DNA of 64,000 nt from Delphinapterus leucas (taxonomy: Eukaryota > Chordata > Mammalia > Artiodactyla > Monodontidae): the NCBI RefSeq assembly GCF_002288925.2, contig NW_022098050.1, positions 7,081,361 through 7,145,360 on the forward strand, read 5' to 3'. Under the pieces are notes generated by a model that was not told where the DNA came from, searched no databases, and saw only the letters and a list, made by a program, of their open reading frames with translations. Every line of letters starts with the position of its first letter. Positions within the stretch are counted from its first letter, which is position 1. The position numbers were made by a program, and so were the translations under genes. Shown here piece by piece: positions 20,641 to 32,915 of the stretch.

Positions 20641-20699
20641 CTCTAGCATTCAACATCTGTTCTAAACCTATGTACAGAGAAAACGCTGGGTGACTGGAG

Positions 20700-21829
20700 A
20701 GCTTTATTTGCAACTGTCTGTAATCGACCAGCAAAACCCAGCTAGTTTTGAAAGTGGAGGCATTTGCATCTGTGTTTAAAGTGATAGTGGTAGCTATTAT
20801 GAGGTCTATTTTATATATAATATATAATATATATTTATAAGTTTACCTATAACTACATTTATATGCCTATTTGTGTGGTATATATTTGTGAAACTTATTT
20901 ATAATACATAAATATAGACACAGCTGGGCTGCAGTTTTAAGGAGGCAGGGAACCTGAGTGGAAGATGAGACTCATTTCTTCTCCTTGGTTTTAGAAAATG
21001 TTGTGGAGCCATCTGAAGTCATGTTCAATGGTGCAAGCTCTGAGCCCAGTAGAAGGAATTCTAGACAGTGGATGAGGCTGGTCTGCCAGCCTTGCCTCAA
21101 CATTTCCTTGCCTTTGTGTCTTTAATGGTGTGTGGCTTTAACTCACTTTTGTCTAACTTCAGGCTTGAACACTTTCCTATCACAAATAGCCCTTTGGAAT
21201 AATTGTAATGTGGTGTCTTAATGGCAACCCTTTCCTTTTGGTTGTGTAAGAAAATTAGTAAGGATCTCAGGGTGGATAATTTCACCCTAGCTAATAAATC
21301 AGGCAGTTCCTTACATCAAGGCAAATAGCAATTGGGGCTAGAGAGCTGGGCTGATAATAACTACAGGAGAGCTTCAAGTGATTATGAAAGGAGCCTGCTG
21401 GTGTGCAGCTTTGGACTTTTCATGTCAGAACTAAATGTCTTGATTCAGGTTAAACAAAAACCACCTCTGCTTGGAAGTAGCAGTCCTCAGCACGCTCTGT
21501 CACACGCAGTTTGCCAGAGATGACGATGTATTCACTGTATTAAGCATTCAGTGTACTTTTCTAATCAGTGCCGGGAAGTATTTAGAAGGCAGTCTTGGGT
21601 TTCACCATAATGGGTGGGGTTATTCTCTCCATACATTTCCAGACAGCCCCTTGGATTGTGATATATTCTGTCAACAGGTCTGCAGGAAACCCATGAAATT
21701 TAATTACAGTGGGGTTTATAACTACTGAATTCCGGGTGTTGGTTCAGTACAATATACGATGAAATCTCAACACTGATGTACCCTATCGTTGGCCACGGAG
21801 AATTCCCCTTTTGAGGAATGTTTAAGAAA
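20700..21829. other. Unassigned sequence with an AT-rich tract
   Basis: A TATA-rich run at 20808-20850 and around 20880 may have low-complexity origin. The remainder to 21829 contains no recognised family; frames of 60-85 codons are unremarkable. Confidence 0.35.
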
Positions 21830-23300
21830 GCCTGTGTGGAATAAAACTTTATACCTAAAGGAATTAGAAAAAGAAAAGAAAAAAAAACCAAACAACAAAG
21901 CCCAAAGTTAGTAGAAGGAAGGAAATAATAAAGATCAGAGTGGAAATAAATAAAATAGGGACCAAAAAGACAGTAGAAAACATCAATGAAACTAAAAGAT
22001 GGTTCTTTAAAAAGATAACCAAAATAGACAAACCTTTAAGTAGACTCACCAAGAAAAAAAGAGAGAGGGCTCAAATAAATAAAATCAGAAATGAAGGAGG
22101 AGAAATTACAACTGACACCAAAGAAATACAAAGGATCATAGGAGATAACTCTGAACAATTATATGCCAAGAAATTGGACAACCTAGAGTAAATGGATAAA
22201 TTCCTCAAAACATACAATCTTCCAAGACTAAATCATGAAGAAATTAGAAAATCTGAACAGACCAATTGCTAGTAAGGAGATTGAATCAGTAATCAAAAAT
22301 CTCCCCCAAAATGTCCAGGACCAGATGGCTTCACTGGTGAATTCTACCAAACATTCAAAGAAGATTTAATACCTATCCTTCTCAAACTTTTCCAAAAAAT
22401 TGAAGAAGAGGGAACACTCCAGAATTCATTTTATAAGGTTATCATTATCCTGATACTAAAACCAAACAAGGATACCACACAAAAAAGAAAATTACAGGCC
22501 AATATCCCTGATGAACATAGATGCAAAAATCCTTGACAAAATATTAGCAATCCAAATTCAACAATACATTAAAAGGATTATACACTCTGATCAAGTGGGA
22601 TTTCTTCCAAGGAATGCAAGAATGGCTTGACATCTGCAAAGCAATGATACCACATTAACAAAATGAAGGATAAAAATCATATAATTATTTCAGTAGGTGC
22701 AGAACAAGCATTTGACAATACTCAACATAGATTTATGATTAAAAACTCTCAGCAAAGTGGGTATAGACAGAATGTACCTCCACATAATAAAGGCCATATA
22801 TGTTATACCCACAGCTAACACTATACTCAATTGCTAAAAGTTGAAAGCTTTTCCCTTAAGTTCAGGAACGAGACGAGGATGCCCACACTTGCCGTTTTTA
22901 TTCATCATAGTGTTAGAAGTCCTAGCCAGAGTAATTAGGCCGGAAAAAGAAATAAAAGGCATCTAAAATTGGAAAGGAAGAAGTAAAACTGTCACTACTT
23001 GCAGAAGACATGATTTTTTTTTTTTTTTTTTGTGGTACACGGGCCTCTCACTGTTGTGGCCTCTCCTGTTGCGGAGCACAGGCTCCGGACGCGCAGGCTC
23101 AGCGGCCATGGCTCACGGGCCTAGCCGCTCTGCGGCATGTGGGATCTTCCCGGACTGGGGCACAAACCTGTGTCCCCTGCATCAGCAGGCGGACTCTCAA
23201 CCACTGCACCACCAGGGAAGCCCAGAAGACATGATTTTATATATAGAAAACCCTAAGGACTCCACCAAAAAAACTGTTAGAACCAATCAACAAATTTGAT
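21830..23300 (+). mobile_element. LINE-1 ORF2 segment (reverse transcriptase) split by a SINE
   Basis: Pieces 21830-23017 and 23239-23300 encode, with stops and shifts, the region before and within the L1 reverse transcriptase. The open frame 21940-22191 shows ETKRWFFKKITKIDKPLSRL. Further on, the [20 protein letters not shown] and [24 protein letters not shown] parts of the RT finger and palm follow. After the SINE is removed the catalytic-site region reads LLAEDMILYIENP, that is FADD changed to LAED. No 5' or 3' end is present. Confidence 0.87.
23018..23223 (-). mobile_element. CHR-2 SINE inside L1 reverse transcriptase
   Basis: Reverse CHR-2 with an 18-T tail at the left and the GGGAAGCCC head at the right. 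The perfect 15-bp duplication AGAAGACATGATTTT lies at 23003-23017 and 23224-23238. The duplicated target is exactly the L1 codons for the catalytic LAED(D)MI region. The clean duplication and long tail suggest a relatively young insertion. Confidence 0.96.
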
Positions 23301-24987
23301 AGCCCATATATGTTTGAGGTGTATAGTTTATTTAACCAGTCCACAGATGAATTCATAGTTTTCACTGAACTCCTCACTCTTCCCAGATGAAGTCCACAGC
23401 CTAGCGGTTGGAAATTTAGGATTAGATGGCTTTCCATAGTGAACTCTTTTGCACCTAGTAGCGCTCTACCTCCACCCTCAACAATGCAGTTTATTCAATG
23501 CCTACACTGGCATTCTGGAGATGGAGGGATGATGTAGGAAAAATATCCTTGATACGACTACTGGAGCCTTCCCACCTATGGCAAAGGGGAGAAAGCAGGA
23601 CCCATCTGGGTTCACTGTGCAAATTTTTCAGCCTGTTACCACCCTGCTGTGTCCATATTGCATTGCCAGAGAGTTACTGTGCTTTGCTCAGGATGACTTC
23701 CTGCTGTTTTCTCTTCACTGAGTGGATTTATTTAAATATTAAGGTCAACCTGTTCCAGTGTCATCATTTATAATAATGTCTCCTATGACAATCTTCTCTT
23801 GCCTGTGTCACCCATACATGGAGAGCACTTCCTTTTAAGAACAAAAGGGTGAGTGTGGATTTGATTCTGAAAGGGCAACCCAGTTGGAATAAAGGCCTCA
23901 CTGACCCTGTAGCTCGTGTTGTTGGTAAGACTTAATTTTATTTTATTTTTGAATCTTGCAAACTTGAATTTCAAAACAAGAAATTAGCTCTTCCTAAAAA
24001 TGTTAGTGAAATGGCTTTGGAGTAACTCCAGTTGCTTCTCTCACTCCAGTTATTGGGTGTGGGCGTTTTATATATCCTGCCATGCGAGGGACTCACACAG
24101 ACCTTTTAAAGTTAATTAAAAAGCCTTCCATGGGCTGGCAGATTTGGGCAGCAGCGTTCCTCTGTAACCTTTTGTACCAGATTAAAAAACCTCTGACAAT
24201 CAGGGACCAAATTTCAAATGAAGTGTTCAGAGTAAATTCAATAAGCTGTACAATTCAGTCAGCTTCACAGTGACTCCTGTTTCTAGTTCAGCAAGAGCTG
24301 GGGGACTGATGGGGACTGAACCTCTTCCTTTGAATACCTGCTCACCATCCCGCTCTTTTCTAGAGTGCCCCCCGCTGCCCCATCACCCACAATGTTTCCA
24401 ACCATAGGAGAGTGTTGCCCAGCGTGTCACGTGTGTTCTTTTGACAAAAAGGTTCCCTGTTACGCGCAGGCTGGGAAACCCTGCATATCAGATTCGCAAT
24501 GCACGTAACATATCAAACCTTCTGAGTATTTCTGCAGAAAACTGATTCATTTTGTTTAACACAGTGTTTTCCAGATATGTTTGACCGTACTGCCTATTTT
24601 TCCCTAATAACCTTTAACAGCTTCCCAACGAGCTTGCAACATCTCACAAAGGACTGGGTCGAAGGCTCTGTGGAAATGAACCCTCTGACACATAAATCTT
24701 GTAAAAGTCATGGTTCCTGTGATAAGCACAAAAGATACATCCTCAGCAGAGCATACCAGGAGACAGCAGGCTGAGGAGGGATGTTTGGTGAGCAGAAATT
24801 TTGAGCTTCCCCAGTTTCTAGCAGGAAACTTGCTCTGGTTGGTGGTTATGAAATATTTGGAGAGAGATTCGTCCAGGTCACAGGACTAGGCTCTTCATGC
24901 TCCCAAATATATCACCCTAAAACATCACCTTGTATGTATGGTTGTAAAAACTGTCTTTAGCAAACCACATCACCATCATCTGTCATC
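23301..24987. other. Unassigned, possibly unique sequence
   Basis: 1.7 kb without a recognised repeat, the longest such run in the left half. No frame longer than 91 codons and no plausible exon with splice sites was seen. The part 24050-24290 has a TTTATATATCC and paired TTAATTAAAAAG motifs and could be a non-coding element, but that is only a guess. Confidence 0.35.
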
Positions 24988-25001
24988 TGGCTACAATTTT
25001 T

Positions 25002-25212
25002 TTTTTTTTTTTTTTTTTGCGGTATGCGGGCCTCTCGCTGTTGTGGCCTCTCCTGTTGTGGAGCACAGGCTCCGGACGTGCAGGCTCAGCGGCCATGGCT
25101 CACGGGCCCAGCCACTCCGTGGCATGTGGGATCCTCCCGGGCCGGGGCACGAACCCTTGTCCCCTGCATCGGCAGGCAGACTCTCAACTACTGCGCCACC
25201 AGGGAAGCCCCG
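25002..25212 (-). mobile_element. CHR-2 SINE
   Basis: Reverse CHR-2 with a T-tail of about 20 nt, GCGGTATGCGGGCCTCTCGC and the head ACTGCGCCACCAGGGAAGCC. The duplication TGGCTACAATTTTT lies at 24988-25001 and 25213-25226. Confidence 0.95.
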
Positions 25213-25226
25213 TGGCTACAATTTTT

Positions 25227-26063
25227 ATACCACCAGCACCATCTTTCTCCTTTGTCTGCTGTGTATACAGTAAAGAGCAGGCATCACCCATGTTCAGTGA
25301 CATTGCAACTACATAAGGAAGACCAGTCTGTGGGCACACGTGCTTAGTTTTTTATGAGGTTTAAGTGGAATTCAGCACCACAGACCTGGTCAGGATGCTC
25401 CCCAGAACTAGTGCTTTGTGGAGCACATTTTGATCTGTCATTACTGGTTTGTAAGCTCCCAGCTGTCTGGGTCAGTAGAGTTTGGAGAACACTCAACACA
25501 ACTTGAATTCTTTAGTAAGGGCAGAGTCAAGGTCCCAGCAGGGAATAAATGGTACTCTCAGAGGAATTTAACTAGAAGAAAGTTTAAGGGAGAGCTTATT
25601 GAGGTGGGAGTGAGGTTGAGGCAATCAACAGGGGATGGGGAGGCAGGAAGCTGTTACTACCCTAGGATTTCCCATTTTAAATCCAGTTCATCATTTTTTC
25701 ATGAAAATAAAATTAAATGACAGTGTTTCAAAGGACACAACTGAAAGCCATACCAAAGTCAGTTCCACTTCTGAGTTTCTCGAAAGGAACCATGTCTAAG
25801 GACAAATTTTGAGATTAAGTCTCTGTCTTATTGTAGGTAAAGGAAATAATAATCATAAATAATTAACTATAGACATGCATAGGCCAGCTCTAGAGAACAG
25901 AGAGACCCTTGTAAAAGTTTGCCTATGTAGTACTTTTTAACCTCATCCAACTCCATCTTCATATGGGGTAATAGGAACAACAAAGGGAGTTTCACAGGAA
26001 TAGCCTGAGGGGTCTAGCTAGATAAGTAGCTCCAAGAGTCTTCACATATTGGGGTCCTATATT
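25227..26063. other. Unassigned non-coding sequence
   Basis: No repeat family recognised. The 100-codon frame at 25418-25720 lacks any motif and is most likely chance. Confidence 0.35.
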
Positions 26064-26073
26064 TAACTGTAAG

Positions 26074-26448
26074 TTTGTTTATTTATTTATTTATTATTAA
26101 TTAATTAATTTAATTTGTTTTATTTTTGGCTGTGTTGGGTCTTCGTTGCTGCACGTGGGCTTTCTCTAGTTATGGCGAGCAGGGGCTGCTCTTTGTTGCG
26201 GTGCATGGGCTTCTCATTGCGGTGGCTTCTCTTGTTGTGGAGCACGGACTCTAGGTGCATGGGCTTCAGTAGTTGCGGCACACGGGCTCAGTAGTTGTGG
26301 CTCGTGGGCTCTAGAGCACAGGCTCGGTAGTTGTGGCGCATGGGCATAGTTGCTCCGTGGCATGTGGGATCTTCCCGGACCAGGGCTTGAACCCATGTCC
26401 CCTGCATTGGCAGATGGATTCTTAATCACTGCACCACCAGGGAAGCCC
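26074..26448 (-). mobile_element. CHR-1 SINE (younger of a nested pair)
   Basis: Reverse CHR-1, nearly complete: TTATTTTTGGCTGTGTTGGG, GTTGCTGCACGTGGGCTTTC, GGCTTCTCATTGCGGTGGCT, and the head CACTGCACCACCAGGGAAGC. It sits in the A/T tail of the older SINE at 26449-26740. GTTTATTT-like sequence on both sides (about 26075 and 26455) may be its own short duplication. Confidence 0.93.
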
Positions 26449-26740
26449 CTACGTGTTTATTTTTTAATATTTATTTATTTATTTAGCTGGTTGCACCGGG
26501 TCTTTGTTGTGGCTCACGGGCTTCTTAGTTGTGGCTCACCAGCTCATTAGTTGTGGCATGTGGGCTCCTTAGTTGCAGCAGGCGGGCTCCTTAGTTGCGG
26601 CACATGGGCTCCTTAGTTGTGGAATGGAAACTCTTAGTTGCGGCATGCATATGGGATCTAGTTCCCTGACCAGGGATCGAACCCAGCCCCCCTGCATTGG
26701 GAGGTTGGAATCTTATCCACTGTACCACCAGGGAAGTCCC
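26449..26740 (-). mobile_element. Older CHR-type SINE with internal tandem units
   Basis: Reverse SINE with T-rich tail, GGTTGCACCGGGTCTTTGTT, GACCAGGGATCGAACCCAGC (B-box region) and the head CTGTACCACCAGGGAAGTCC. Between 26515 and 26645 a unit of about 23 bp (version GGCTCCTTAGTTGCGGCA) is repeated four to five times. The outer duplication TAACTGTAAG (26064-26073 and 26741-26750) brackets both SINEs, so this element landed first. Confidence 0.86.
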
Positions 26741-26750
26741 TAACTGTAAG

Positions 26751-27199
26751 CTTAGAAGCAAGTAATGTGTTACTAGTACATACTTCAGGTGTAAATGTTT
26801 TGGGAAATATTTACTTATAAATTTTAAAAAGATTACGAGCATTCCTTGTATTCTGTTATCTTTTTTGAGTGAGAGAGACAATGAATAAGAGTAGTGTGTT
26901 CACGCAAGGAATGCAGTGCCCATGTGATCACAATCTAAATGGGTACAGCTGCACGAATTTTTAAAATTGAATAAATTAAATAACAACAGTGAAGCATAGA
27001 TTGTTAGCTATATAAAAATGTGGATTTTGATATAAATGCCAACGTAGACCAAAAGTAGTTTAATCAACTTTATTCCTAAAAATTCACATATTTCTAGGTT
27101 AAGTGCTGGTCATTAATCAATTTTTGATAAAGTTGATGTGAAACTTGACATTTTACAGATTGAATAGGATCTACACTTCTTCAGAAGAGCTTAATTAAA
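26751..27199. other. Unassigned non-coding sequence
   Basis: AT-rich with no recognised repeat or exon. Confidence 0.35.
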
Positions 27200-28540
27200 G
27201 TTCTTTCAGATTCATTTGTCACTTCTAGACCATTGCTCCCACCCCATTTCTTTTGAGGGTATATCATACTCTCCCTTTTTTCCTTGGGATCATCTGTTAA
27301 CCTCCAGTGTACTCTCCTCCTCATTTATTAAAGATTTTAGCTCCTGTGTCACAATTTTCATCCCCATTATTCTGGGGGTAAATTAAATGTCCCATGGAGG
27401 ACTCATCTAATACCCTGGCTGCTCAGTTCTTTGACCTCTTCTTATTCAATGACTATCTCACCCACTGTCCTCCAGCCACCCAATTCCACAGTCACCTGGA
27501 CGCCATCATTATTGAAAACCACACCATCTCCACATTTACTCTTTGAACATCTCAGTCTATTCACAGCTTCCCACCTTTCCAGCTTATTGCTGAAATACAC
27601 CTACTGTAACAGTTCTTAAAGTCCCTCAGTCCATTGACCTCTCCACTTTCTCCCCTATATACCATTCTCCTCCCAACCTCACCTCCCTCTTTATGCAGTA
27701 TAGATTAGATGGTTCTCATCATTAAAATCATTCCCTTGTAAATATTCTTAACTACCATTCTCCCCGTTCTTTCAGTCACTATGACCTGGCAAAAGTATTT
27801 CCCAGGTGGACTCAATTATTTGTCACCTCCATGAAGGTCAGTTGTAAAATTCACCATTGCTGGAGGAATTCCACAACAGAATAAATTATCATGATAAACT
27901 TATCACCAATCCCAACTAGGCCTTCAACACTGCCCAGCAAGCTTACTTGCTCATCTTTCACCCTTGGAAATCACATTTCACACCTTTTCTATCTTTTTCA
28001 AGCTTCTGATGAACTCTTCCATTCCCACTCTCCTTTCATTCTTAGTGGATAACTTTGCTTCACACGTCATACAGAAAATATACACCTTTGGAAGGGAACT
28101 CCCTTAACCTCCAGGCCATGAAATTTCAAATTCTACTTGCATCTTAAATCATCGCTCATTTTCCTTCCTTTTACAATGGGCAAAGTGCTCCTGGTTATAT
28201 CAAAGGTCAAACCGTCTGCTGTCTTCTGGATTTCATTATTCCTGCTTTCTGGGGGAAACTTCTTTTTATTATTATTTTTAAATCTTTCTTGTGTCTTTAG
28301 TCTATCACTTTCTCTGCTGGATTCTTCCTAAACATTAAAATTGATTTAGACAATGCTATCAAAGCACACAGACACACAAAAGACATACACATAAAGGCAC
28401 ATATACCTCCACACACATCCTACCTCCCTGGGCATCATATCCCTGTCTAACTTTCATCCTCTCTCTCTTCTTTTTTAAACTAAGCTTCCTAAAGTGGCAG
28501 CCTATACTCGCTGTCTCTGTTTCCTTATTTCCTATTTTGT

Positions 28541-28561
28541 ATCTATCTATCTATCTATCTA
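28541..28561. repeat. (ATCT)n microsatellite
   Basis: Five perfect ATCT units at the point where the L2 is interrupted. Confidence 0.95.
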
Positions 28562-28564
28562 GAT

Positions 28565-28925
28565 ATTACTAGAGGTCTCCAGTAGCTGATTCTCCTCCTT
28601 GTCACATGGAAAGCTTCATTTTCTGGCTCCTTTTTAGTTGGGACCATGTGAGTAGTCTGGCCAATGGACCAAAAACTTTATAAATGAGTAAATGAATTTC
28701 ATGCTTTCTTCCCCTGCCACAACTACTGGGGCACGTGCATATTATACAGATGGTCCAACTTTAGGATGTCACCCTAGATTACTGAGTGACTGTAGCAGAA
28801 AAACCCCTGCTGATCTGCATAGTTCATGTTACATAAGCGAGAAATAAAGTTTTGTATGTTAAACCAGTGAAATTTTGGAGTTTATTTTTACAACAGCAAT
28901 ACCTACCTTATAGTGACTAATTCAG
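28565..28925 (+). mobile_element. LTR-like repeat inside L2
   Basis: CTGATTCTCCTCCTTGTCAC, GGGACCATGTGAGTAGTCTG, CTGATCTGCATAGTTCATGT, then GCGAGAAATAAAGTTTTGTA with a polyadenylation signal and a TGAAATTTTGGAGTTTATTT end. This 3' pattern is shared with 58430-58826. I take it for an old LTR or LTR-like element; the family name is open. No coding region. Confidence 0.6.
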
Positions 28926-29689
28926 TCTTCTGTCCACTCCCCTCTAGTCTTTTGCCTGATTACCGTCTACCAAAACTGCTTTTGATAAGGTCATAATGTC
29001 CTCCATATTGCTAAACACAATGACTACTTTTCAGTCCTATCTTAATTGACCTCTCAGTAGCATTCAATACAGCCTATCATTCTTCCTTCTTGAAATATTC
29101 TACTCCTTTGCTTTCTATGACACCAGATTGTCTTGATCACTCCTTCTTGGTGACTTTTCCTGGCTCCTCTTTTTCTTCCTTACCTTTACCTTTTGGAGTT
29201 TCTCAAAACTCAGGCTTAATAGTTTCAGCCATAGTGGCCTTCTCTCAACTCCAAAAGAACCACACTCCTTCTATCTCATGACCTTTACACTTCTTAGCAA
29301 GGAGCAAAGAGGGGAATGGAAGTGTTAAGTCAGATGGAAGGAAGGGGAAGAGTATTCCAGACAAACCCCTATACTTTAGATTTCAACATAACTGCCTGTT
29401 GTTCTTCAGGGAGTATGTCCCTCACCTCTCCAGACTAGGTTGGGTCCCCCTAATTATTCTCTGTGATAGTACCCTGAATGTTTCCTCTATAGCATTTATC
29501 ATGTATGATTGTAATTATAATTATATATGCAATTATTTAGTATCTGTCTCCCTTGTTAATATGTAAGCTTCTTAAGGGTTGTTTCTGTTTTGCCTACCAT
29601 TGTATTTTTGGTGCCTATCACAGTGCTTGGTTCATAGTAGGTGATCAGTAAATTTTTGTTGAATGATTGCATGACTGGTAATTCTCATC

Positions 29690-30016
29690 TTTGCTATTAT
29701 ACTTTTATGAAATATAATGCATTTTTCAAAGTCATATGGAGCAAGGGTATGGCCACATGGTTGGCAATTTCAGTTTAATCCTGGAAATAATACACATCTT
29801 CAAGTTCCAGGGACTGCGTATCTTTTTAAGGGAGCATAGTTCATGTTCAGCCTAAATAGTTCCTCTTGAAACAGAGCCACTCTTATAGGACAGATGCTTA
29901 ATAATTCAGATACATTGTGAGGCTTGCCTTTCAAAGAAAGTTGTAGAAATTTAAAGTATAATTTAATGCATAAAAGTGAATGAATCTCTTCTGAAATTGC
30001 AATTTTATTTCTACCT
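29690..30016. other. Unassigned non-coding sequence
   Basis: No recognised repeat or exon between the L2 end and the next SINE duplication. Confidence 0.35.
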
Positions 30017-30036
30017 AATAGGTCTATAATTTTTTT

Positions 30037-30242
30037 TTTTTTTTTTTTTGCGGTACATGGGCCTGTCACTGTTGTGGCCTCTCCCATTGCAGAGCACAGG
30101 CTCCGGACACGCAGGCTCAGCAGCCATGGCTCACGGGCCCAGCCGCTCCGCGGCATGCGGGATCTTCCAGGACCGGGGCACAAACCCTTGTCCCCTGCAT
30201 CGGCAGGTGGACTCTCAACCACTGCACCACCAGGGAAGCCCC
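30037..30242 (-). mobile_element. CHR-2 SINE
   Basis: Reverse CHR-2 with T-tail, GCGGTACATGGGCCTGTCAC and the head CCACTGCACCACCAGGGAAG. The duplication AATAGGTCTATAATTTTTT lies at 30017-30035 and 30243-30261. Frames of 140 codons on the minus strand and 71 on the plus strand across it are read-through. Confidence 0.95.
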
Positions 30243-30262
30243 AATAGGTCTATAATTTTTTA

Positions 30263-30679
30263 AGTCTTCTAAACTACACTGAACTCAATGGAATCTATAC
30301 AAAATAAATGCAGTTTTAATGTCAATTTGCTCAGTCAGTTTCAGTGTGAAAACTTGTACTTCCTTGACTAAACAGCCAAGGCAGCCTCCCCCCACCCCTG
30401 TAGAACTTTTTGATAAGAAAAAAAATTAATCTGTGGAATTCATTTGGATGCCTGGATTATATATGTTTGTTAAAGAGATTTGCTAAGTGGCATATATTCA
30501 CTTGTCTGTCAAATAGCTGTTCAGTAAGGACACTGATATGAATGAATTAATGATTTTTGATAAGTTCCTCCATCTCTTATGCAGTGAACCTCTTATTTAC
30601 AAATTTAATAGTATAAATTCTTCTTACAAATGTTGAAGTGAAAGCCATGCACCTACCTTCTATTTTCAATCAAAAGGAA
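30263..30679. other. Unassigned non-coding sequence
   Basis: AT-rich, no family recognised. Confidence 0.35.
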
Positions 30680-32455
30680 AAAGAAAATAATTGTAACCAC
30701 GATTTTCTCAATAGATGCAGTAGAAGCATTTGACAAAATCCAACATCCATTCATGATAAAAATTCTCAACAAGTTGGAAATAGAAGGAATCTTCCTCAGC
30801 CATATAAAGAGGCTGTACAAATACCCTACAACTAACATCCTACTTAATGGTTCAAGACTAAATGCTTTCCCCTAAAGACTGGGAACAAGGCAAGGTTTTC
30901 CTCTTCTCTTACCACCTCCTATTCAACATGTACTTGAAGGCTTAGTGCAGTAAGGCAAGAAAAAGAGGTAAAAGGCATCCAGATTGAAAAGGCAGAAGTA
31001 AAACTATCCTAATTAGCAGACAGCACAATTCGGTACATAGAAAATGCTAAAATATGCACAAAAGCTACTGTTGGAATTAACAAACAACTTAAGCAAGGTC
31101 ATAGGATATACCATCAATATACAAAAATTAATTGTATTTCTATTTACTAGCAATAAATGATCCAAAAGATTAAATTAAGAAAACAATCTCATTCACAATA
31201 GCATAAAAAAGAAGAAAATACTTAGAAATAAATGTAACAAAAGAGCAGGAATTCTACACTGAAAACTATAAAACATTGCCTATAGAAATGAAAGAGTATC
31301 TTAATAAATGGAGAGACATTGCATGTTTATAGATTGGAAGACTCAGTATTATTAAGATGGCAATTCTCCCCAAACCGACATAAATTCAATGCAATCCCTC
31401 TCAAAATTCCAGCTTGCTGTTTTTTTGCCGAAATTGACAACCTGATCCTGAAATTTATATAGAAATGCAAGGGACTCAGAATAGCCAAAACAGTCTTGAG
31501 AAGGAAGAACAAAGTTGGAGAACTTATACTTCGTGATTTCAAAACTTAGTGCAAAGCTAGAGTAGTCAAGGCACCGTGGTACTGGCGTAAGGACAGATAT
31601 TGAGATCAAAGAAATGGTATAAGGACAACTGGATAGCCACTTGCAAAAGAACGAATTTAGACCCTTACCTCACATCATACACAAAAATCAACTCAAACTT
31701 GATCGCAGACCTAACTATAAGAGCTAAAACTACAGAAGTCTTAAAAGAAGGCAGAGGAGTAAATCTTTATGACCTTAGATCAGACTTCCTTAAAGTAAGA
31801 ACGCTATTCTTCAAAAGACACCATTAAGAAAATGAAAAGACAAGTGATAGACTGGGAGAATATTTTCAAATCCTATATATAATAAAGGAATTTTATCTAG
31901 AATATATAAAGCGCTCTTGCAGCTCAACAGTAAAAATAATAACCCAATTTTAAAATGAGCAAGGGATATGAATAGATACTTATACAAACAGCCAAAGAAC
32001 ACATGAAAAACTGCTCAACATGATTAGCCATCAGGGAAACCACCCAAATGTCCATCAACTGCTGAATGGATAAACAGAATATGGTCTATCCATACAGTAG
32101 AATTATGGGGCAATAAAAAGGAATGAGGTACTAATACATGCTCCCTCATGACTGAGCTTGAAAAACATTATGCTAAATGAAAGACAACAGAAGTAAAAGA
32201 CCACATATTGTATGATTCCATTTATATGAAATGTCCAGGCAGAAAGCAGATTAGTGGTTGCCAGTGGTGGGGGTTGGGTGGGCTGGGGAATTGGGAGTGC
32301 CTGCTAATTGGTATAATTGGGATAATGAAATGTTCTGGAATTAAATAGTGGTGATGGCTGCGCAACTCTGTAAATTTACTAAAAACTATTGAATTGTACA
32401 TTAAAAATAAGTGAATTTTATGCTGTTAAATTATACTTCAATAAAGGCATTCCAA
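30680..32455 (+). mobile_element. LINE-1 (L1M class), RT to 3' end
   Basis: Plus-orientation L1 5'-truncated within the reverse transcriptase: ATTTTCTCAATAGATGCAGT, then AACATCCATTCATGATAAAA, GGTATACCATC-like and GAGACATTGCATGTTTATAG. The 3' UTR starts after about 32170 and ends with TTATACTTCAATAAAGGCAT. A stretch of ORF2 between 32030 and 32040 is missing (the sequence jumps from the reading TTAGCCATCAGGGAAACCAC to ACCCAAATGTCCATCAACTG). Many stops and shifts; inactive. Confidence 0.88.
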
Positions 32456-32697
32456 AAGAAATAAATATAACATTCTAATAATTCCTTTATTACCAGTGCC
32501 ATTTCTGTGGCAGTTGAACTCAGTTTTTCCATATTAGATCAAACTTGAAAAATTCTTTACTTGTGGAACGTTAGTCTGTTGTTTATGTGAGCAAACTAAT
32601 TTAGGCATTGGATTTTTCTTTCTTTCTTTGTTGGTTATTGTTTTTTCCACTAAAAACTCAGGAGGAATCTTTCCCAGGGTCAACTGGATTGCCTTTA

Positions 32698-32915
32698 TTG
32701 TATAATGGTTAAACCCTTAGGCTCCGGGGTTTGAGGATTTGCCTCCATCACTTAGCTGTGTTAATTTGGACCTCAGTCACTTAAACTCTCAAATTCTCCC
32801 TCATCTTTAAAGCGGAGATAACAATAGAAATGACTTCATGTTTATTGAGGAGGATTAAACAGGCTTTTTACAGTTCCTGGTGCATTGTAAAGGCTCAATC
32901 AAAATAAATGCAATC
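32698..32915 (+). mobile_element. MIR SINE
   Basis: Plus-orientation MIR: TGTATAATGGTTAAACCCTT at the head, TGCCTCCATCACTTAGCTGT, TCCCTCATCTTTAAAGCGGA and the tail ending CTCAATCAAAATAAATGCAA. Confidence 0.75.

Larger units (their letters stand above)
27200..29680 (+). mobile_element. Long L2 LINE, ORF2 to 3' end
   Basis: Plus-orientation L2 in ordered pieces. Around 27980-28330 the pattern TTCATTCTTAGTGGATAACT, GAAGGGAACTCCCTTAACCT and AATGGGCAAAGTGCTCCTGG matches the region before the RT. At 29050-29290 GACCTCTCAGTAGCATTCAA encodes the LSAAF palm motif of CR1-clade RTs. At 29380-29680 the 3' end is seen, with AGTGCTTGGTTCATAGTAGG and TTGTTGAATGATTGCATGA. A LTR-like repeat at 28565-28925 and a (TATC)n tract interrupt it. 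Heavily decayed. Confidence 0.8.

Noticed and set aside
26515..26645. Independent minisatellite
   Set aside because: The units lie within a SINE body and match its consensus style; treated as an internal expansion of the SINE.
29800..30222. 140-codon minus-strand frame
   Set aside because: The first half is reverse read-through of a CHR-2 SINE and its tail; the rest has no motif.
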